Shown here one piece after another: positions 10,771 to 22,229 of a stretch of DNA of 64,000 nt. This stretch comes from Ursus arctos (taxonomy: Eukaryota; Chordata; Mammalia; Carnivora; Ursidae). Made by a program: the position numbers and the translations under genes. The DNA is taken from positions 36,982,767-37,046,766 of the forward strand of contig NW_026623089.1 in NCBI RefSeq assembly GCF_023065955.2, read 5' to 3'. The notes under the pieces are model-generated. The model had not been told where the DNA came from. It saw nothing but the letters and a program-made list of their open reading frames with translations, and made no database searches. Each line of letters starts with the position of its first letter. Within the stretch, counting starts at the first letter, position 1.

Positions 10771-11944
10771 AGGTAGGACAGTGCCAGTGAAGGGCACCCC
10801 CATTTGGACTACAAGAGTGGGCAGCTGAAGGAGAATAGTGTTGGGGGGCATTTGACTTGGGGACCGATGTGTAGCCCACATGAATACTGAGGATGATGAT
10901 AAGGACAGTTGGTGGAGGCGAGGGAATGAGAGGAAAACAATAGTACAGGTGTAGTCTTCAACCAATGATGAAATGTGAAGGGAAGAGGTACGAGAAGACA
11001 GAGGCGATGGCAGCCAGTGAGTGAGATATGCTACAAAGAAGAAGGGACAATGGTCATGGTGAACAGAGAGAAGGCCAATCTCTTGTTTGTCTTTGAGTTC
11101 AGGGGGACATCTCTCTGTCCACTTGAGAATATCCTGAGGGAAGTGAGTTTCTCAGTGCAGTGTCATATTTCAGTGCAGGCAGGAGAGCTCATCTGTTCTG
11201 TGAAGAGGCCAAGGACACAGCTGAGAGGGCCTATCATAAAAAGGATACTCCAGACAAAGGATGGCCAGTGGCAAAGATACGAGAGAAGGGTTGTGGTAGG
11301 CGGTGTGGCAGTGGGGAGGGGCAGAGCAATATGGTCAGAGGACATTTGACCAGTACGGAGCCAGGGAGCCGGCCCATACCACAGACAGAAACCAAGAGTG
11401 CCAAGAATACAAGGTGTCATGGGTTTATCGGCATTGACACTCCAAAGCTGAGTGATTCTGGATTGCTATGAAACCAAAGCAAAGTTACCCCGAGCAAGTG
11501 GGCTGTGGGTCCCTTGGCTCCAAATGCGCTGACCTCACACTGGACGTCCCAGTCCCAGGTGAGTGAGAGAGAAGATGCGCTTCTTCCAGACTCCCTTACC
11601 TCATGTTAAAAGCGGCAGCTGCAGCAGACCCAGAGGCCTTCTGGAGATGATATGTGACTGCAGGGGAGTCTTTCCTTGGGTGGGAAACAAGGGAGGGGCT
11701 CTGACTATTAATGAGTTGGCAAATTTGCCTTCTGCAATAAAATAGAAGCTTAAATCCATGTCTGAGGGTGGCTGGGACTAAAAACTGATATAGTGTGTAT
11801 GAATGCACTTTAAAGAATTCATTACAAAAATGATCAGAATATCACCTTCTAATTTAAAAACCATATTTATAAATCAGCTGATAAAATTGTGTATTAATTT
11901 GAGGACAAAAGAGCCTTAGAAATACTGAATTCTTTCTATAATGT
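10771..11944. other. unique sequence
   Basis: No gene recognised. The region is purine-rich on the plus strand up to about 11350, resembling the stretch at 8700-10330. The overlapping frames at 10975-11471 have no recognisable domain. Confidence 0.4.
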
Positions 11945-12565
11945 TATTTTAAAATTAGAGTTTTTATTGAGCAAATGTATACATGTATGGTTGAAGATAC
12001 AAAGAAATACAAAAAGAATAAGAAGATAAATCCCCTATCTCTTCAGAGTGCTCGTCTCCTAGGGCTCATACCCCAAAGCAGCTTCTTTCTGAGTTTTCTT
12101 ATACAGCTTTTCGAAAATGTTTTAAATATATAAAACTACATGTAGTCATCTTTTAAAAATGCAGCTGGGAGCACGCTGTAGAGCATTTCACACTTCTCAT
12201 TTTACAATCCATCTTGGTAATTATTCTGTATTAGGACATACTGATCTAATTTATTCTTCTTCATGGATATACTGTATTTCATTGTGGGAATATACGGGGA
12301 TTCTAAGTCCTCTTTTGATGGACTAGTTGTTTCTAGTCTCCACGGCCACCAAAGTCAGCATCAGTATCATTTTACTTAGGCCTGAGTATGTACAAAAATT
12401 CCACTGGTGCCCCTAGACCAGCAAGTTTTCAGCATGTGAGCAAGTTATTTTGGTAAGGACATAGTGACCTGCGATGAGATCAGCTGGTCATTATATATTC
12501 TCTTAATTGTATATTATCAAGATTTTGTTGAGTGAACAATGGAAAAATAGCAACATCTTTTTTTT

Positions 12566-12784
12566 AAAAAAAGATTTAATTAATTTCTTTATTTGAGAGA
12601 GAGAAAGAGAGAGCGTGAGAGAGGGGAGGGGCAGAGGCAGAGGGAGAGGGAAAGAGAGAATCTCAAGCAGACTCCACTCCGAGCACGGAGCCAGATGAGG
12701 GACTCAAACCCAGGACCCTGATATCATGACCTGAGCTGAAATCAAGAGCCGGCTGCTCAACCAACTGAGCCACCCAGGCACCCC
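12566..12784 (-). mobile_element. SINEC (carnivore tRNA-Lys-derived SINE)
   Basis: Opens with the T-rich tail complement AAAGATTTAATTAATTTC, has the GAGAGAGAGAAAGAGAGAG polypurine region, and ends with the complemented tRNA-like head GAGCCACCCAGGCACCCC. CAACAT occurs on both sides (12551-12556 and 12789-12794), a likely eroded target duplication. It is inserted in the older L1M. Confidence 0.93.
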
Positions 12785-13206
12785 AAAACAACATTTTAAT
12801 TTGCCATTATTTAATGATGAGGAATGTTTCACTTTGTTTCAATTATTTATGTGCAATTTGCATTTCTATTAATGTAAACAGCCCACTAGTGCTTTTTTCT
12901 CATTTTTTCTCCACTGTGTTTTTATTCAATTTGTTTATTTGCAACGAGTTTTTATGTATTAAGAATTCCCCCCCCTCTTTCTGCCTTTTGACTTTTATTA
13001 TGATGTTTTTGTCGCCAAGTTTATCAGTCTTTTTCTTTATGGGCTCTAAGTGTCTGTTTCTTGCTTAAAAAGCCTTCTTTAACAGAAGATTATATATCTA
13101 ATTCACCTGTTTTTCTCTAATATATTTACATTTAAAAAGCCACATTTGAGTCTTTGATTCCTGGGATTTATTTGAACGTAGAGGGTGAGGTAAGAACTGA
13201 GCTTTG

Positions 13207-13417
13207 GGGGCGCCTGGGTGGCTCAGTCGTTAAGCGTCTGCCTTTGGCTCAGGGCGTGATCCCGGTGTTCCAGGATCGAGTCCCACATCGGGCTCCTGTG
13301 CTGGGAGCCTGCTTCTTCCTCTCCCTCTCCCCTGCTGTGTTCCCTCTCTCGCTGGCTGTCTCTCTGTCACATAAATAAATAAAATCTAAGAAAAAACCAA
13401 AAACAAACAAAAAAACC
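13207..13417 (+). mobile_element. SINEC with 10-bp target duplication
   Basis: Head GGGCGCCTGGGTGGCTCAGT, pyrimidine-rich middle, then CTCTCTCGCTGGCTGTCTCT and an ATAAATAAATAAAATCTAAG tail with A-rich extension. CTGAGCTTTG is repeated exactly at 13197-13206 and 13418-13427. The element lies inside the minus-strand L1M. The CGCTGGCTGTCTCT block is one I associate with bear-lineage copies, which is tentative. Confidence 0.95.
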
Positions 13418-13996
13418 CTGAGCTTTGATTCTCCCATGATTGGAGACACTTGTCCCCTTGTCACTTATTTAATCATCTATTTTTGTCCAGTGACTTTAAA
13501 TTCTGCCATTAGAATGTGTTATAATCCTCTATGTATTTAATTTTGGACTCTCTTTAGAATTATCAATTTGTCTATTCCTACTCTAGAACAAAACATTTAA
13601 TTATCACAGCCTTAGAATATGTTTTAATATCTAATAGACCTTGACCTCATTGCTACTCTTCTTCCTCCAGAATTTTCCTGGCTATACACAATAGTAATAC
13701 TTCCAGATGAACCTTAGAAATAGGTCACATAGTTTCAGGAAATGTTAATATGTGGGATGAAAGCTGACATTCTTTATGACATTCAAGGTCATAGTGTAAC
13801 TTCTATGTATTTAGGTCTTTTATATTCCTCAGAAATTTAAAGTTTTCTTCATATAGCCCCTTTACATTTTTTGATTAGCTCATTCATTGACATTTTTGTT
13901 GTAATTGCTTTTCCAATTCTAAATAGGATAATAGGATGTTCTTTAATAGTTGTATTTTATAAATACCTGCAATATATGTTTAAGAAATGCTCTTTG

Positions 13997-14168
13997 GGAA
14001 CACTTGGCTGGCTCAGTTTGTTAAGTGGCTGACTCTTGATTTTGGCTCGGGTCATGATCTCAGGGTAGTGAGATTGAGCCCCGCATCGGGCTCTGTGCTC
14101 AGTGTAGGGTCTGCTTGGGATTCTCTCCTTCTCTGCCTCTCCCCCTGCTCACACTCTCTTTCTCTTGA

Positions 14169-14216
<48 letters not shown>

Positions 14217-14233
14217 ATACAAACTTAAAAAAA
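13997..14233 (+). mobile_element. SINEC with 15-bp perfect target duplication and GAAA tail
   Basis: A diverged head, GGAACACTTGGCTGGCTCAG, is followed by TGATTTTGGCTCGGGTCATG and a CTCTGCCTCTCCCCCTGCTC region. The tail has grown into a (GAAA)n array. AAGAAATGCTCTTTG is repeated exactly at 13982-13996 and 14234-14248. Confidence 0.95.
14167..14216 (+). repeat. (GAAA)n microsatellite in a SINE tail
   Basis: About twelve GAAA units inside the tail of the SINE at 13997-14233. The ERKKE-rich frame at 13987-14256 is a translation of it. Confidence 0.95.
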
Positions 14234-14250
14234 AAGAAATGCTCTTTGTT

Positions 14251-16670
14251 TTCTAATCTGCCATTTTCCTGAATGATTTTATTTTGAATGTTTATTGAAT
14301 TGTTTATTTTGGATGATTTCATTTGAATGATTTTTTTGGGTGGACGTTCTTTCTAAAGTCCTAAACAGTGTTTATTCATTTTACCACCATTATCATCAAA
14401 TGCCCCAGAGAAGACAAAAAAAATGAAGACTGGACGCAGTGGCCAGGCAGTCTTGCTAGAGCTTGAGGAACATGGATCCCCAAGTAGGGTGACAGATTAG
14501 AGTGGGGAGGGTCATGACAGGGAGGTGAGGTTGTGGAGTTAGTGAGTAAAGAACCATCCTTCCGAGAGTCTTCTCAACTCCATGGCGAGATTCAGAATCT
14601 CTACATTGCCTTTGTGTCCATAAACTGGGACAAGCTGGAGGCACTTACAACAGTCCTGTCCCTTCCCTGGCACAACCTCAATGGTACACAAAACTGGGGC
14701 TCCCCTCCAAGTGGGCCTTCTCATCAGCCATCTCTGCTCTTTTCTGGAACCCAGGATGAGAACAGAAGACATTCTGGAGACCCATAGCAGACAGACACAG
14801 TTGAAAAGACAGCTCAGAGGTAGTAGCAAGATCTCCATTTGGTTCTGGGCTATATTAACTCAGATAGTTCTACTGAGCTCTCTTAACCAGGTGGGTCATG
14901 TTATATCTGGAACCTTACCTGTGATGAAGGCCCATGACTAACTAGTTCCGGGATGATCTGCAGACTTACTCAGACAAAGGCTCTTTTGTTGATGAGTTCA
15001 TCAGTACTTCTAGGTCAAAAAGAGCTGAGCCCTGGGCCTGGTGCTTTTGTCATGGTTTGGGTGATGTGTCTATTCCTTGGCGATTGTACTTGGAGTACAT
15101 AGCAATGTCCCTTTCCTTACTAATGACCCAGAATTAGCACAGTTGGATGAGGCCCAATCCTAGAACCCTGGATTTTTCCCACATCCAGAGTTCAAAGAAT
15201 GGTGCTTCACCCCAGTCAGCATGGAACAGGCCTAGTCACCCTGGGAAAACTTGAAGTCTGTGGGCTTGCGGTAGAAATGGTCTTGCCATGTTGTAGTGAG
15301 ACCCAGCAGCAGGTCACATATATCAAGGGTTCTTAATGGCTGATCTCTTTGACTAGCAGGTTCTCAGTATCCTGGCCAAGCCTTGTTGGCTGAGATCATA
15401 AGTAGACACTTCATCTCCTCAAGCCTGACTTCTCATCTTACAGAAAACTGAGGCCCTGTGGGGCCATCCGCAAATTCATAATCCCAGAAATACTCCTCCT
15501 TTCCCCTGGAGAAAAGTTGACACACCACTCTTCTGCCTTTCTATGGCTTTTGGTCGCTCTGGTATTGACCAAATACATTCTTGTTTTCCAGACTTTAATG
15601 CAAATCCTGTAATCTGATTTCAGCCCTCCTGTGCAAAGTGTCTACGCTTTTCAGCAGAAAAACTCACATTCAATTACGTATACTCTTTAAACAATTATAA
15701 TAAACTTTTTCTCCATATACATTGATTCTTTTTTTTTAACTGAAAATAATAAATATTTCAAAAAGTTTGGTTTGGCAAAAAAAATAAATAAATAAAAGAG
15801 AGAATTAGCACTATAGATTTAATACAACTTCACACTTTGAGTTGCCTCCTTCCTTCGCTTATATTGTTTCCTGTATGTAAATAGCCTCACATAGTCTCAT
15901 TTATCACAGTTACTGCTCCTCTGGGGAGCTCCTATTTCCTGCCACCTTAGCCTCCTACTTGTACAAAAACATTGAAACAGGGACCTGAACCCCCATGCGG
16001 AACAACTCATTGAAAGAAGAGCCATCAGTCACATGTGTAAATAATCTATTGGTAATCAGGGTTGTTTATGCAAGGGAATCTCAGTGAGGGAAAGGATAAA
16101 AGATTTGCATAAAATAGTGCTGTAAGAAACTCCCGTACTCAGGCCTATCTCTATGCAAGCGATGGCTGGAATTCTTGGAAGTGCTTTCTGGCTGTGGAGC
16201 AAAACCAGGTGGTAGTAACTGCTTCACCATGTGGCACTGAGGGCAAAGTCTTGGGGACCAGCATGAATTAATCACAGGCTTTTAGGATGTCATCACTTTC
16301 CTCGGGTCTGGCTTTGGCGAATTCCAAAGCAAACGCTGGGAGAGAAAAACCATTTTGGTTTCAGCGTTTTCTTTTTAAAATGCCAGCATTGCGATTGCAC
16401 GTTCCCTTTGAAGTCAGGAGCTTCAAGTCTGCACAACAGGAATCCTCTGCACCTGGCAGATGCAGTCAGTGTCTTACATAACAGGGGCACTGAGTGACCG
16501 GCCCGTCTGAGATGACGTCTCAACCAGCGAGGCAGCCAGCAAACGTGCAGGGCCTCCACTGTTGAGAAGCTGGCTCAAGATTCCTCCTTCGAAAGCATTT
16601 TGCTTGAAATATTCCCTGACTAGAGGTTCATTTACTGTTCTTTGGTGAGCCTTTAAAAGACACATATTCC
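14251..16670. other. unique sequence, no gene recognised
   Basis: No family recognised. A stretch read on the minus strand from about 15500 to 14440 has gene-like composition and an antisense frame at 14539-14838, but I cannot name a parent protein, and there is no poly-T tract on its left end as a minus-strand retrocopy would need. A-rich runs lie at 15777-15800. ATCTTACAGAAAACTGAGGC near 15436 resembles part of a MIR in minus orientation. Confidence 0.4.
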
Positions 16671-16840
16671 GGGCGCCTGGGTGGCTCAGTCAGTTAAGCG
16701 TCTGCCTCCGGATCAGGTCATGATCCCAGGTTCCTGGGATCGAGTCCTGAGTCTGCTTCTCCCTCTGTCCCCACCCCCACCCCTTGCTCATTCTCTCTCT
16801 CTCAAAAATAAATAAATAAAATCTAAAAAAAGAAAAAAAA
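16671..16840 (+). mobile_element. SINEC
   Basis: Begins GGGCGCCTGGGTGGCTCAGT and continues CAGTTAAGCGTCTGCCTCCG, then CCAGGTTCCTGGGATCGAGT, ending with AATAAATAAATAAAATCTAA. The flanks AGACACATATTCC (before) and AGACATACTTCC (after) resemble each other, consistent with a mutated target duplication. Confidence 0.93.
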
Positions 16841-17280
16841 GAGAGAGACATACTTCCTACCTCAGACCAGCATGGTAATGATCTGGTGTTGAGATCCCTA
16901 CTTGCTGAGTGAACTTGGGTTTGCAAGTTTGGTTGTTGCTCTTCAATACATTCCTCCAGGAAGAGATGCTCAGGTAACCTGGTCTGTAGACAAACCAAGC
17001 AAAAGACAGACTCAGATAATTTACCCTGATGAGAACATTTAACAGAATTTAACAGAACTTGTATTACATTAAAATTGTAAAGAATAGATATGGTCAAGTA
17101 TTTTTGAAAATTGTTTCTGACTTTGAAGCACTAGAGTCTTAGTTTTCTGAGACTTATGTGTTTAGTTTTAATTATTTTGTTCATATGTAACGTACTTCTT
17201 TCCATAAAGTCTTTGATGCAGTTTACAAAAGCACAAGCCAAATGAGAAGATAAAATACATACAAAAGGAGGTTCTGAATG
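16841..17280. other. unique sequence
   Basis: Short AT-rich stretch between a SINE and an L1 3' end. Nothing recognisable. Confidence 0.4.
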
Positions 17281-17700
17281 AAATGTGGTGTGTATATACA
17301 GTGGAACATTACTCAGCCATAAAAAAGAATGAAGTATTGCCATTTGCAATGACGTGGATGGAGCTAGAGACTATTATGCTAAGTGAAATATATCAGAGAA
17401 AGACAAATACCATATGATTTCACTTATATGTGGAATTTAAGAAACAAAACAAATGAACATAGGGGGAAAAGAGAGAGAGGAAAACCAAGAAACTCTTAAC
17501 TATGGAGAACAAACTGGTGCTTACTGGAGGGGAGGACAGAAGGGGGAAAGGTTAAACAGGTGATGGGGATTAAGAAGGGCACCTGTTGTGATGAGCACTG
17601 GTATTGTATGTAATACACTGGTGCATTACTAAATTCTACACCTGAAACTAATATTACACTGTACATCAGCAACTGGAATTTAAATAAAAACTTGAAAGCC
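17281..17700 (+). mobile_element. 5'-truncated carnivore LINE-1, 3' end
   Basis: Begins within the end of ORF2: AAATGTGGTGTGTATATACA, GGAACATTACTCAGCCATAA, then ATGACGTGGATGGAGCTAGA. The 3' untranslated region follows: ATATGTGGAATTTAAGAAAC, CAGGTGATGGGGATTAAGAA, CCTGAAACTAATATTACACT. Only the last 420 bp or so are present. A simple GAAA repeat grows from the tail. No intact frame remains. Confidence 0.9.
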
Positions 17701-17704
17701 CCCA

Positions 17705-17715
17705 AAAGAAAGAAA

Positions 17716-17760
<45 letters not shown>

Positions 17761-17770
17761 AAAAGAAAAA
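17705..17770 (+). repeat. (GAAA)n microsatellite at an L1 tail
   Basis: About 13-14 GAAA units with an early AAGAAGAAAG irregularity, directly after the L1 3' end. It likely grew from the original poly-A tail. Confidence 0.93.
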
Positions 17771-18620
17771 AACTTGCTACCTATGTCTACATGAACTTCT
17801 TTCTTCTTCCACTGGAATTCCCAGGAAATAAAGAAGGTGCAAAGCCTCTAGCACCAGAAACAAGGAGTTTGATCACTGGGCTCAGTCATGGAACTTTTAT
17901 ATGCACCATAGCTCACATCTGAAGCCCTGAAACAACCCATGACTGGAGAGGAAGGAGGAAGAAGACTATGTGCCATCACTCCATCTGTATGGGTCTGCCT
18001 CAGAGACCTGGTCTCCAGGGAGTCGAGCAGAAAGCCTGGGTACCAACCCCAAGTGAGAGGATTTGCTTTCAGAGATGCTGAAGTCTTTCCTTACACAACC
18101 ATTCCCCTGTTCCAGCCACCCAGTTGGAACCTCACCTTGCCACATTATTAAGGATGCTGCTCCTTGGGTGGAAATGTTTACATGGTGATTCACTGCATTT
18201 TGGGATTGAACTCGACATTAGAGATGATGGAGACAAGTAGGAGCAGTAGAACACCTCCCTCTGGGGACTGCCCCTGTGCGTGAGTTTTCTCCAGCAGAGC
18301 TGACTAGGAGCGCACTCTGCGTATATGCAGCGCCCTGGGCAATCTCGGCCGAGGACGGCTCATCCCAGTTCAACAGAGACATACAAGTTAGAGTCCTGAT
18401 GGCCAGGAGATTTTCAGCCCAAGGTGGCACACAACAACCTGTCACTCAGCTTAAGATCCTGCAGGTGAGAAAAAGGGGATTAAATTCTCCCCATGAGTTG
18501 GCAAAGAATCCTGAGTTATTTTCTTGTTTGATTATGATTCTAATGAAATAATGAGAAGACATTGGGATTAAAAGAGAGAAATGATTTTCCTACACAATTC
18601 ACCATCCACAACAGAAGAAA
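17771..18620. other. unique sequence
   Basis: No gene or repeat recognised. The sense and antisense frames at 17939-18551 overlap one another and have no recognisable domains. Confidence 0.4.
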
Positions 18621-18621
18621 A

Positions 18622-18624
<3 letters not shown>

Positions 18625-18666
<42 letters not shown>
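18625..18666. repeat. (TA)n microsatellite
   Basis: About twenty TA dinucleotides with no interruption. The IYIYIY frames at 18581-18838 and 18621-18992 are its translation. Confidence 0.95.
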
Positions 18667-18669
<3 letters not shown>

Positions 18670-18683
18670 CCCCTCTATATTCT

Positions 18684-18890
18684 TTTTTAAAAAAGATTTT
18701 ATTATTTGTTTATTTGAGAGAGAAAGTGAGTGCGAGCTGGGGGAGAAGCAGATGGAGCGGGAGAGGGAATCTCAAGCAGACTCTGTGCTCAGCTCAGAGC
18801 CTGATGCGGGGCTTGACCTCACAACCCTGGGATCATGATCTGAGCCTAAATCGAGTGGGGTGCTTAACCAACAGAGCCACCCATGCACCC
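18684..18890 (-). mobile_element. SINEC
   Basis: Starts with the tail complement TTTTTTAAAAAAGATTTTAT, then GAGAGAGAAAGTGAG, ATCTCAAGCAGACTCTGTGC and the tRNA-like head complement AGAGCCACCCATGCACCC. TATATTCT is present on both sides (18676-18683 and 18893-18900), a probable target duplication in TA-rich DNA. Confidence 0.93.
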
Positions 18891-18989
18891 TATATATTCT
18901 CTCTATATATTTTAATTGTATATATTCTATATAAATGTTCTCTCTCTCTCTCTATATATATACACATATATACACACACATATATATTT
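18891..18989. repeat. mixed (TA)/(TC)/(CA) low-complexity tract
   Basis: Alternating TATATA, CTCTCTCTCT and ACACACACATATATA runs after the SINE. It probably forms one AT-rich repeat with 18625-18666, into which the SINE inserted. Confidence 0.85.
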
Positions 18990-18999
18990 TAAACACTGA

Positions 19000-20560
19000 A
19001 TAAAATATGTAAAAAATTATGAAGCATATGAGATAGGGAGAAACATATGGAAGAGGTTAAGGTTAAGACTGAGATAAAAAATTGAACAAAACATAAAAGC
19101 AATGTAGGGATGCCAAAGACTCTTACAGAATTAGAATCCGTACCGTAAACAGTGGAGAAAAAGTTGGCAAAAGGAAAAAACAATGACCCAGAGGCCAAAC
19201 TACACAGGCTTTCTAGGAAAGTAGAATGAATATACACTGTAGAATCTGATGAGAGAAGGTAATGGACCCCGAGAAAGGAAAATCCCATTTCTGACTCATC
19301 AGCATTCTGTGGAATAAAAACTAGAAAAAATGGAGCGGGAAAAAATTGTCACGTGGAAGAAACCTTTTCTGAGGTTATAAAGAAAATACGGATTTTTTGA
19401 ATACAGTGAATTCTCTTGTGAAGAGAAATCTGCATGTATATCCTGCCCAAATGTTTCAATTTCAATGACAAAGAATAATTATCCCAAACCACCCTTGCAG
19501 GAAGAAAGGAAAATCACAAAGGGAAATATCTGAAAAAATGCTCCAGAGATTTCAGAACATCTATTCTAACACTGAATGTTTAAAGATGATGCAGAGATTC
19601 CTTTGGATTTTCTTGGGGAATGATATAGAGATTCAACATTTCTATATCCAGCCTGTAAGAAGATACCAGAAAGGCTTGTGTGGTTGTCCAAGACCCATGT
19701 GCTTTTCTTGGAAAGCTTACTGGTAGAGTAAAAAAGAAATCAAAGGCAAATATTTAGGAATGGGGAAATCCTATTACAAAAGGCCTATGGTTAACAGTAT
19801 TGCCAAATACACACTTAGATATAGATACTAAGTAGTTTTATAAAGAAAGAGTCAATTTGTTTGTGAAGTAAAAGAAAATATTAAATTAGAAGTTACATGA
19901 CATTTAAAGAGTAAGTTAATAGAAAATAATCATACTGGCATAAGCAAATGGATGAAAGTGTGTAAAAATTCCTCATTTAACAAGGGAGTAAAGATTATTA
20001 AATTTTCTTGACTTTGACAAGAGAAAACAAAAGATGTATTTTTGGAAAATCTTAAAGGAGACCAGAAGTAAATTTGAAACAGGATATATGCCTCCAAGTC
20101 ACTGATAGAAGATAACAAAGGAAATGTTCTTAGAAAAAGCACAAAGGAGATAGTAAAAGCATACCAAAGGAGAAGGCATAAAATAAGATGACAGAATTAA
20201 GAACAAAAATACAAATTTTATATATATATATAATCTTAAATCACTCAGGTTAAGAAAAATAATTCAACTATAGTCAACATAAAAGAAAACACTTAAAAAG
20301 ATACAGAAACAACCCAAGTGAAAGGTAGGCACAGGTACCCCAACCCTTTTCCCTTGCAAAAAATGAACCAGTGTGAAGAAAGTTATTGACCAAAAGTACA
20401 ATCAGCAATAGAGAAATGATAGGAAAAGACTTCTATGTAGTAAATAAGACACCATGAAAAATAAAGCAAAACATCCTAGAAAGCTTGTAGGTGAGGTACA
20501 GATTTACATAAATCCCCTCTTAGAATGCACCCAAACGAATGAGAAAGATTCCAATACAGG
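19000..20560 (+). mobile_element. old decayed L1M LINE-1
   Basis: An A-rich plus strand with L1 inter-ORF features: GGAAATATCTGAAAAAATGC, ACACTGAATGTTTAAAGATG, and AACATTTCTATATCCAGCCT, matching in order the ancestral 'tttaaagtgctgaaag...aattctatacccag' region. The element is highly diverged, with no intact frame. Boundaries are approximate, and part may be unrelated AT-rich DNA. Confidence 0.5.
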
Positions 20561-22229
20561 TAAAGAATCTTGGTTATTGATGAAACAACCGGGCTCACCC
20601 CTATAACGAACAGAAGAATATATGTAAAAAGCAACAAGGTATAGATCAAATTAGAGGGGGATATTAAGGGAAGGTGAACTCCCTCCTAATCCAGAGGAAG
20701 ATTTAGCTCCAGGGAGTTCTAAGAGATGGCTGGGACCCCTGCAAACATCCCTCAGCCTGGAGAGAGGGTACCGGATATGGGTGGCTTAGGGTTCATTTTC
20801 ACAGCATAAAAGAATCCAGAGAGGCAAAGCTAAAGAGGAAGCCATGTGGTCTTGCCTTTAAAATTTTCTCCTATTGGGAGGAGTGACTGGAAGGGCAGTG
20901 GAACAGAGCAGAAGGAAAGTGGGGACATGACTTGGGAGTCAGCTTTGCATCTGCTGAGCCAAATCCAATGAGCAGAAATAAGTGAGTTCTGACCACCTCC
21001 TCCCTAAATAAGGTGTTTGCACTTTGTGTTAGCTGGCCTCTTGCCCAGGTAACCTGCTTGTCCAAGAAGAAAAATCGCTGAAATTGGGAGGGAGAATTTC
21101 CCCCACGACACACACATACACCATCAACCTGCCAGAGGAACCAGCTGGTGGAACAGATAATAGAGGATGTTGAATGGGAAAGGCTCAGAGGTTGTGTACA
21201 AAAAGTATCAATGCTTAATTCCGGGGTCTCCAACTGTCAGGGTCTTCACCTATTCCTGCTGCCTTTTTTGTAGGATTATCATGTTGCTGCTACAAAAATT
21301 CCAGAAGGAACCGTCTAAAAGCCACACTGCTTCTTGGTCCCTCCAAAGGGGCTACTAGGCAGAAGCTAGGGAGAGGTGGAATTCAGGAAAACAAAAAGAG
21401 AGCCTTCAATAATCCAGAATTTTCAAAGATGGTAGGTTCTCCTTGGGAGAAACTGAGGTCCTTATGGCCAGAAGTTTATAAGCAGAGGCTGGGCTACCAT
21501 TTGATGGGGATTTCCATCGCTCCTGAGCTTACTTTTTGCTGTGACTAGGAAGAAGGGAATACAGGAGGTGAATGTGGCAAAAGCACCTTAGGAACCTCTG
21601 CGTGCAGCTTGGACAACTTCCCATGTGCTGTTGCAGAGCTCTGCGAGGCTGTTTCCACTGTGGGGTGTGAGGACACAGGCTCTAGCCTTCCCCAGATGTT
21701 GTCAGGAGGAGCGAGCCTGCACTGCCCACAGCGTGCGGGTGGTCCCACCTCTCCTGGCTCTGGAAGTCTACTGTCCGAGGTAAATTAGCATCTGCTGAAC
21801 CTTAAATAACAGGGCAGGACCCCGAAATGCCTTTGCCACCAACTTTCTCCATCAGCATTTAGGGCTAATGGGAAAGTGACTGTTTATTTTCTTTTGTTTT
21901 TACATTTTTGGGTTAGCTTTACTGCTACGGAAAAGTAAAACAAATGGTCCCACAGTTATGGAGAGTGACGTGCAAAGACTATAATGTGCCAAGTTTACGA
22001 ACGGGAAATTGGAGCCAGCAGTGCTTCTCAGTGACCCGGATGCTCCCAGCCCACAAGGTCTCTCTGTATCTGAATCCCCTCGGTTTTCTCTTCTGTCCCA
22101 TGAAAGCACATGTGAAGAGCAGAGCTACGTTTTACCAAGAAACCATTCTTCCCTTGTTTGTTGATATTACATCATAACCATCATGGTGGCCATCTGCATG
22201 TCCTTTTTATATTTTATCACTCATCAGAG
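20561..22229. other. unique sequence
   Basis: No gene or repeat recognised. The antisense frame at 20871-21233 and sense frame at 21944-22177 have no recognisable domains. Confidence 0.4.

Larger units (their letters stand above)
11945..14250 (-). mobile_element. old L1M LINE-1, interrupted by three SINEs
   Basis: Plus-strand text reads as the complement of the L1 ORF2 3' part. Landmarks include TTCATGGATATACTGTATTTC near 12262, TTTGGACTCTCTTTAGAATT with ATCAATTTGTCTATTCCTAC near 13543-13580, CCAGAATTTTCCTGGCTATA near 13667, CTTCCAGATGAACCTTAGAA near 13701, and TTTAGGTCTTTTATATTCCT near 13809. These follow antisense L1M order, so one element likely spans the region, now split by SINEs at 12566-12784, 13207-13417 and 13997-14233. 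All frames are destroyed. The start, near 11945, is approximate. Confidence 0.65.

Noticed and set aside
14440..15560. Possible decayed processed pseudogene on the minus strand
   Set aside because: Short coding-like phrases occur (antisense frame 14539-14838), but no parent gene is recognised, there is no poly-T tract at the left end, and no target duplication is visible. A translated search would be decisive.
18581..18992. Frames rich in IYIYIY
   Set aside because: These are translations of the TA repeat and of a SINE.
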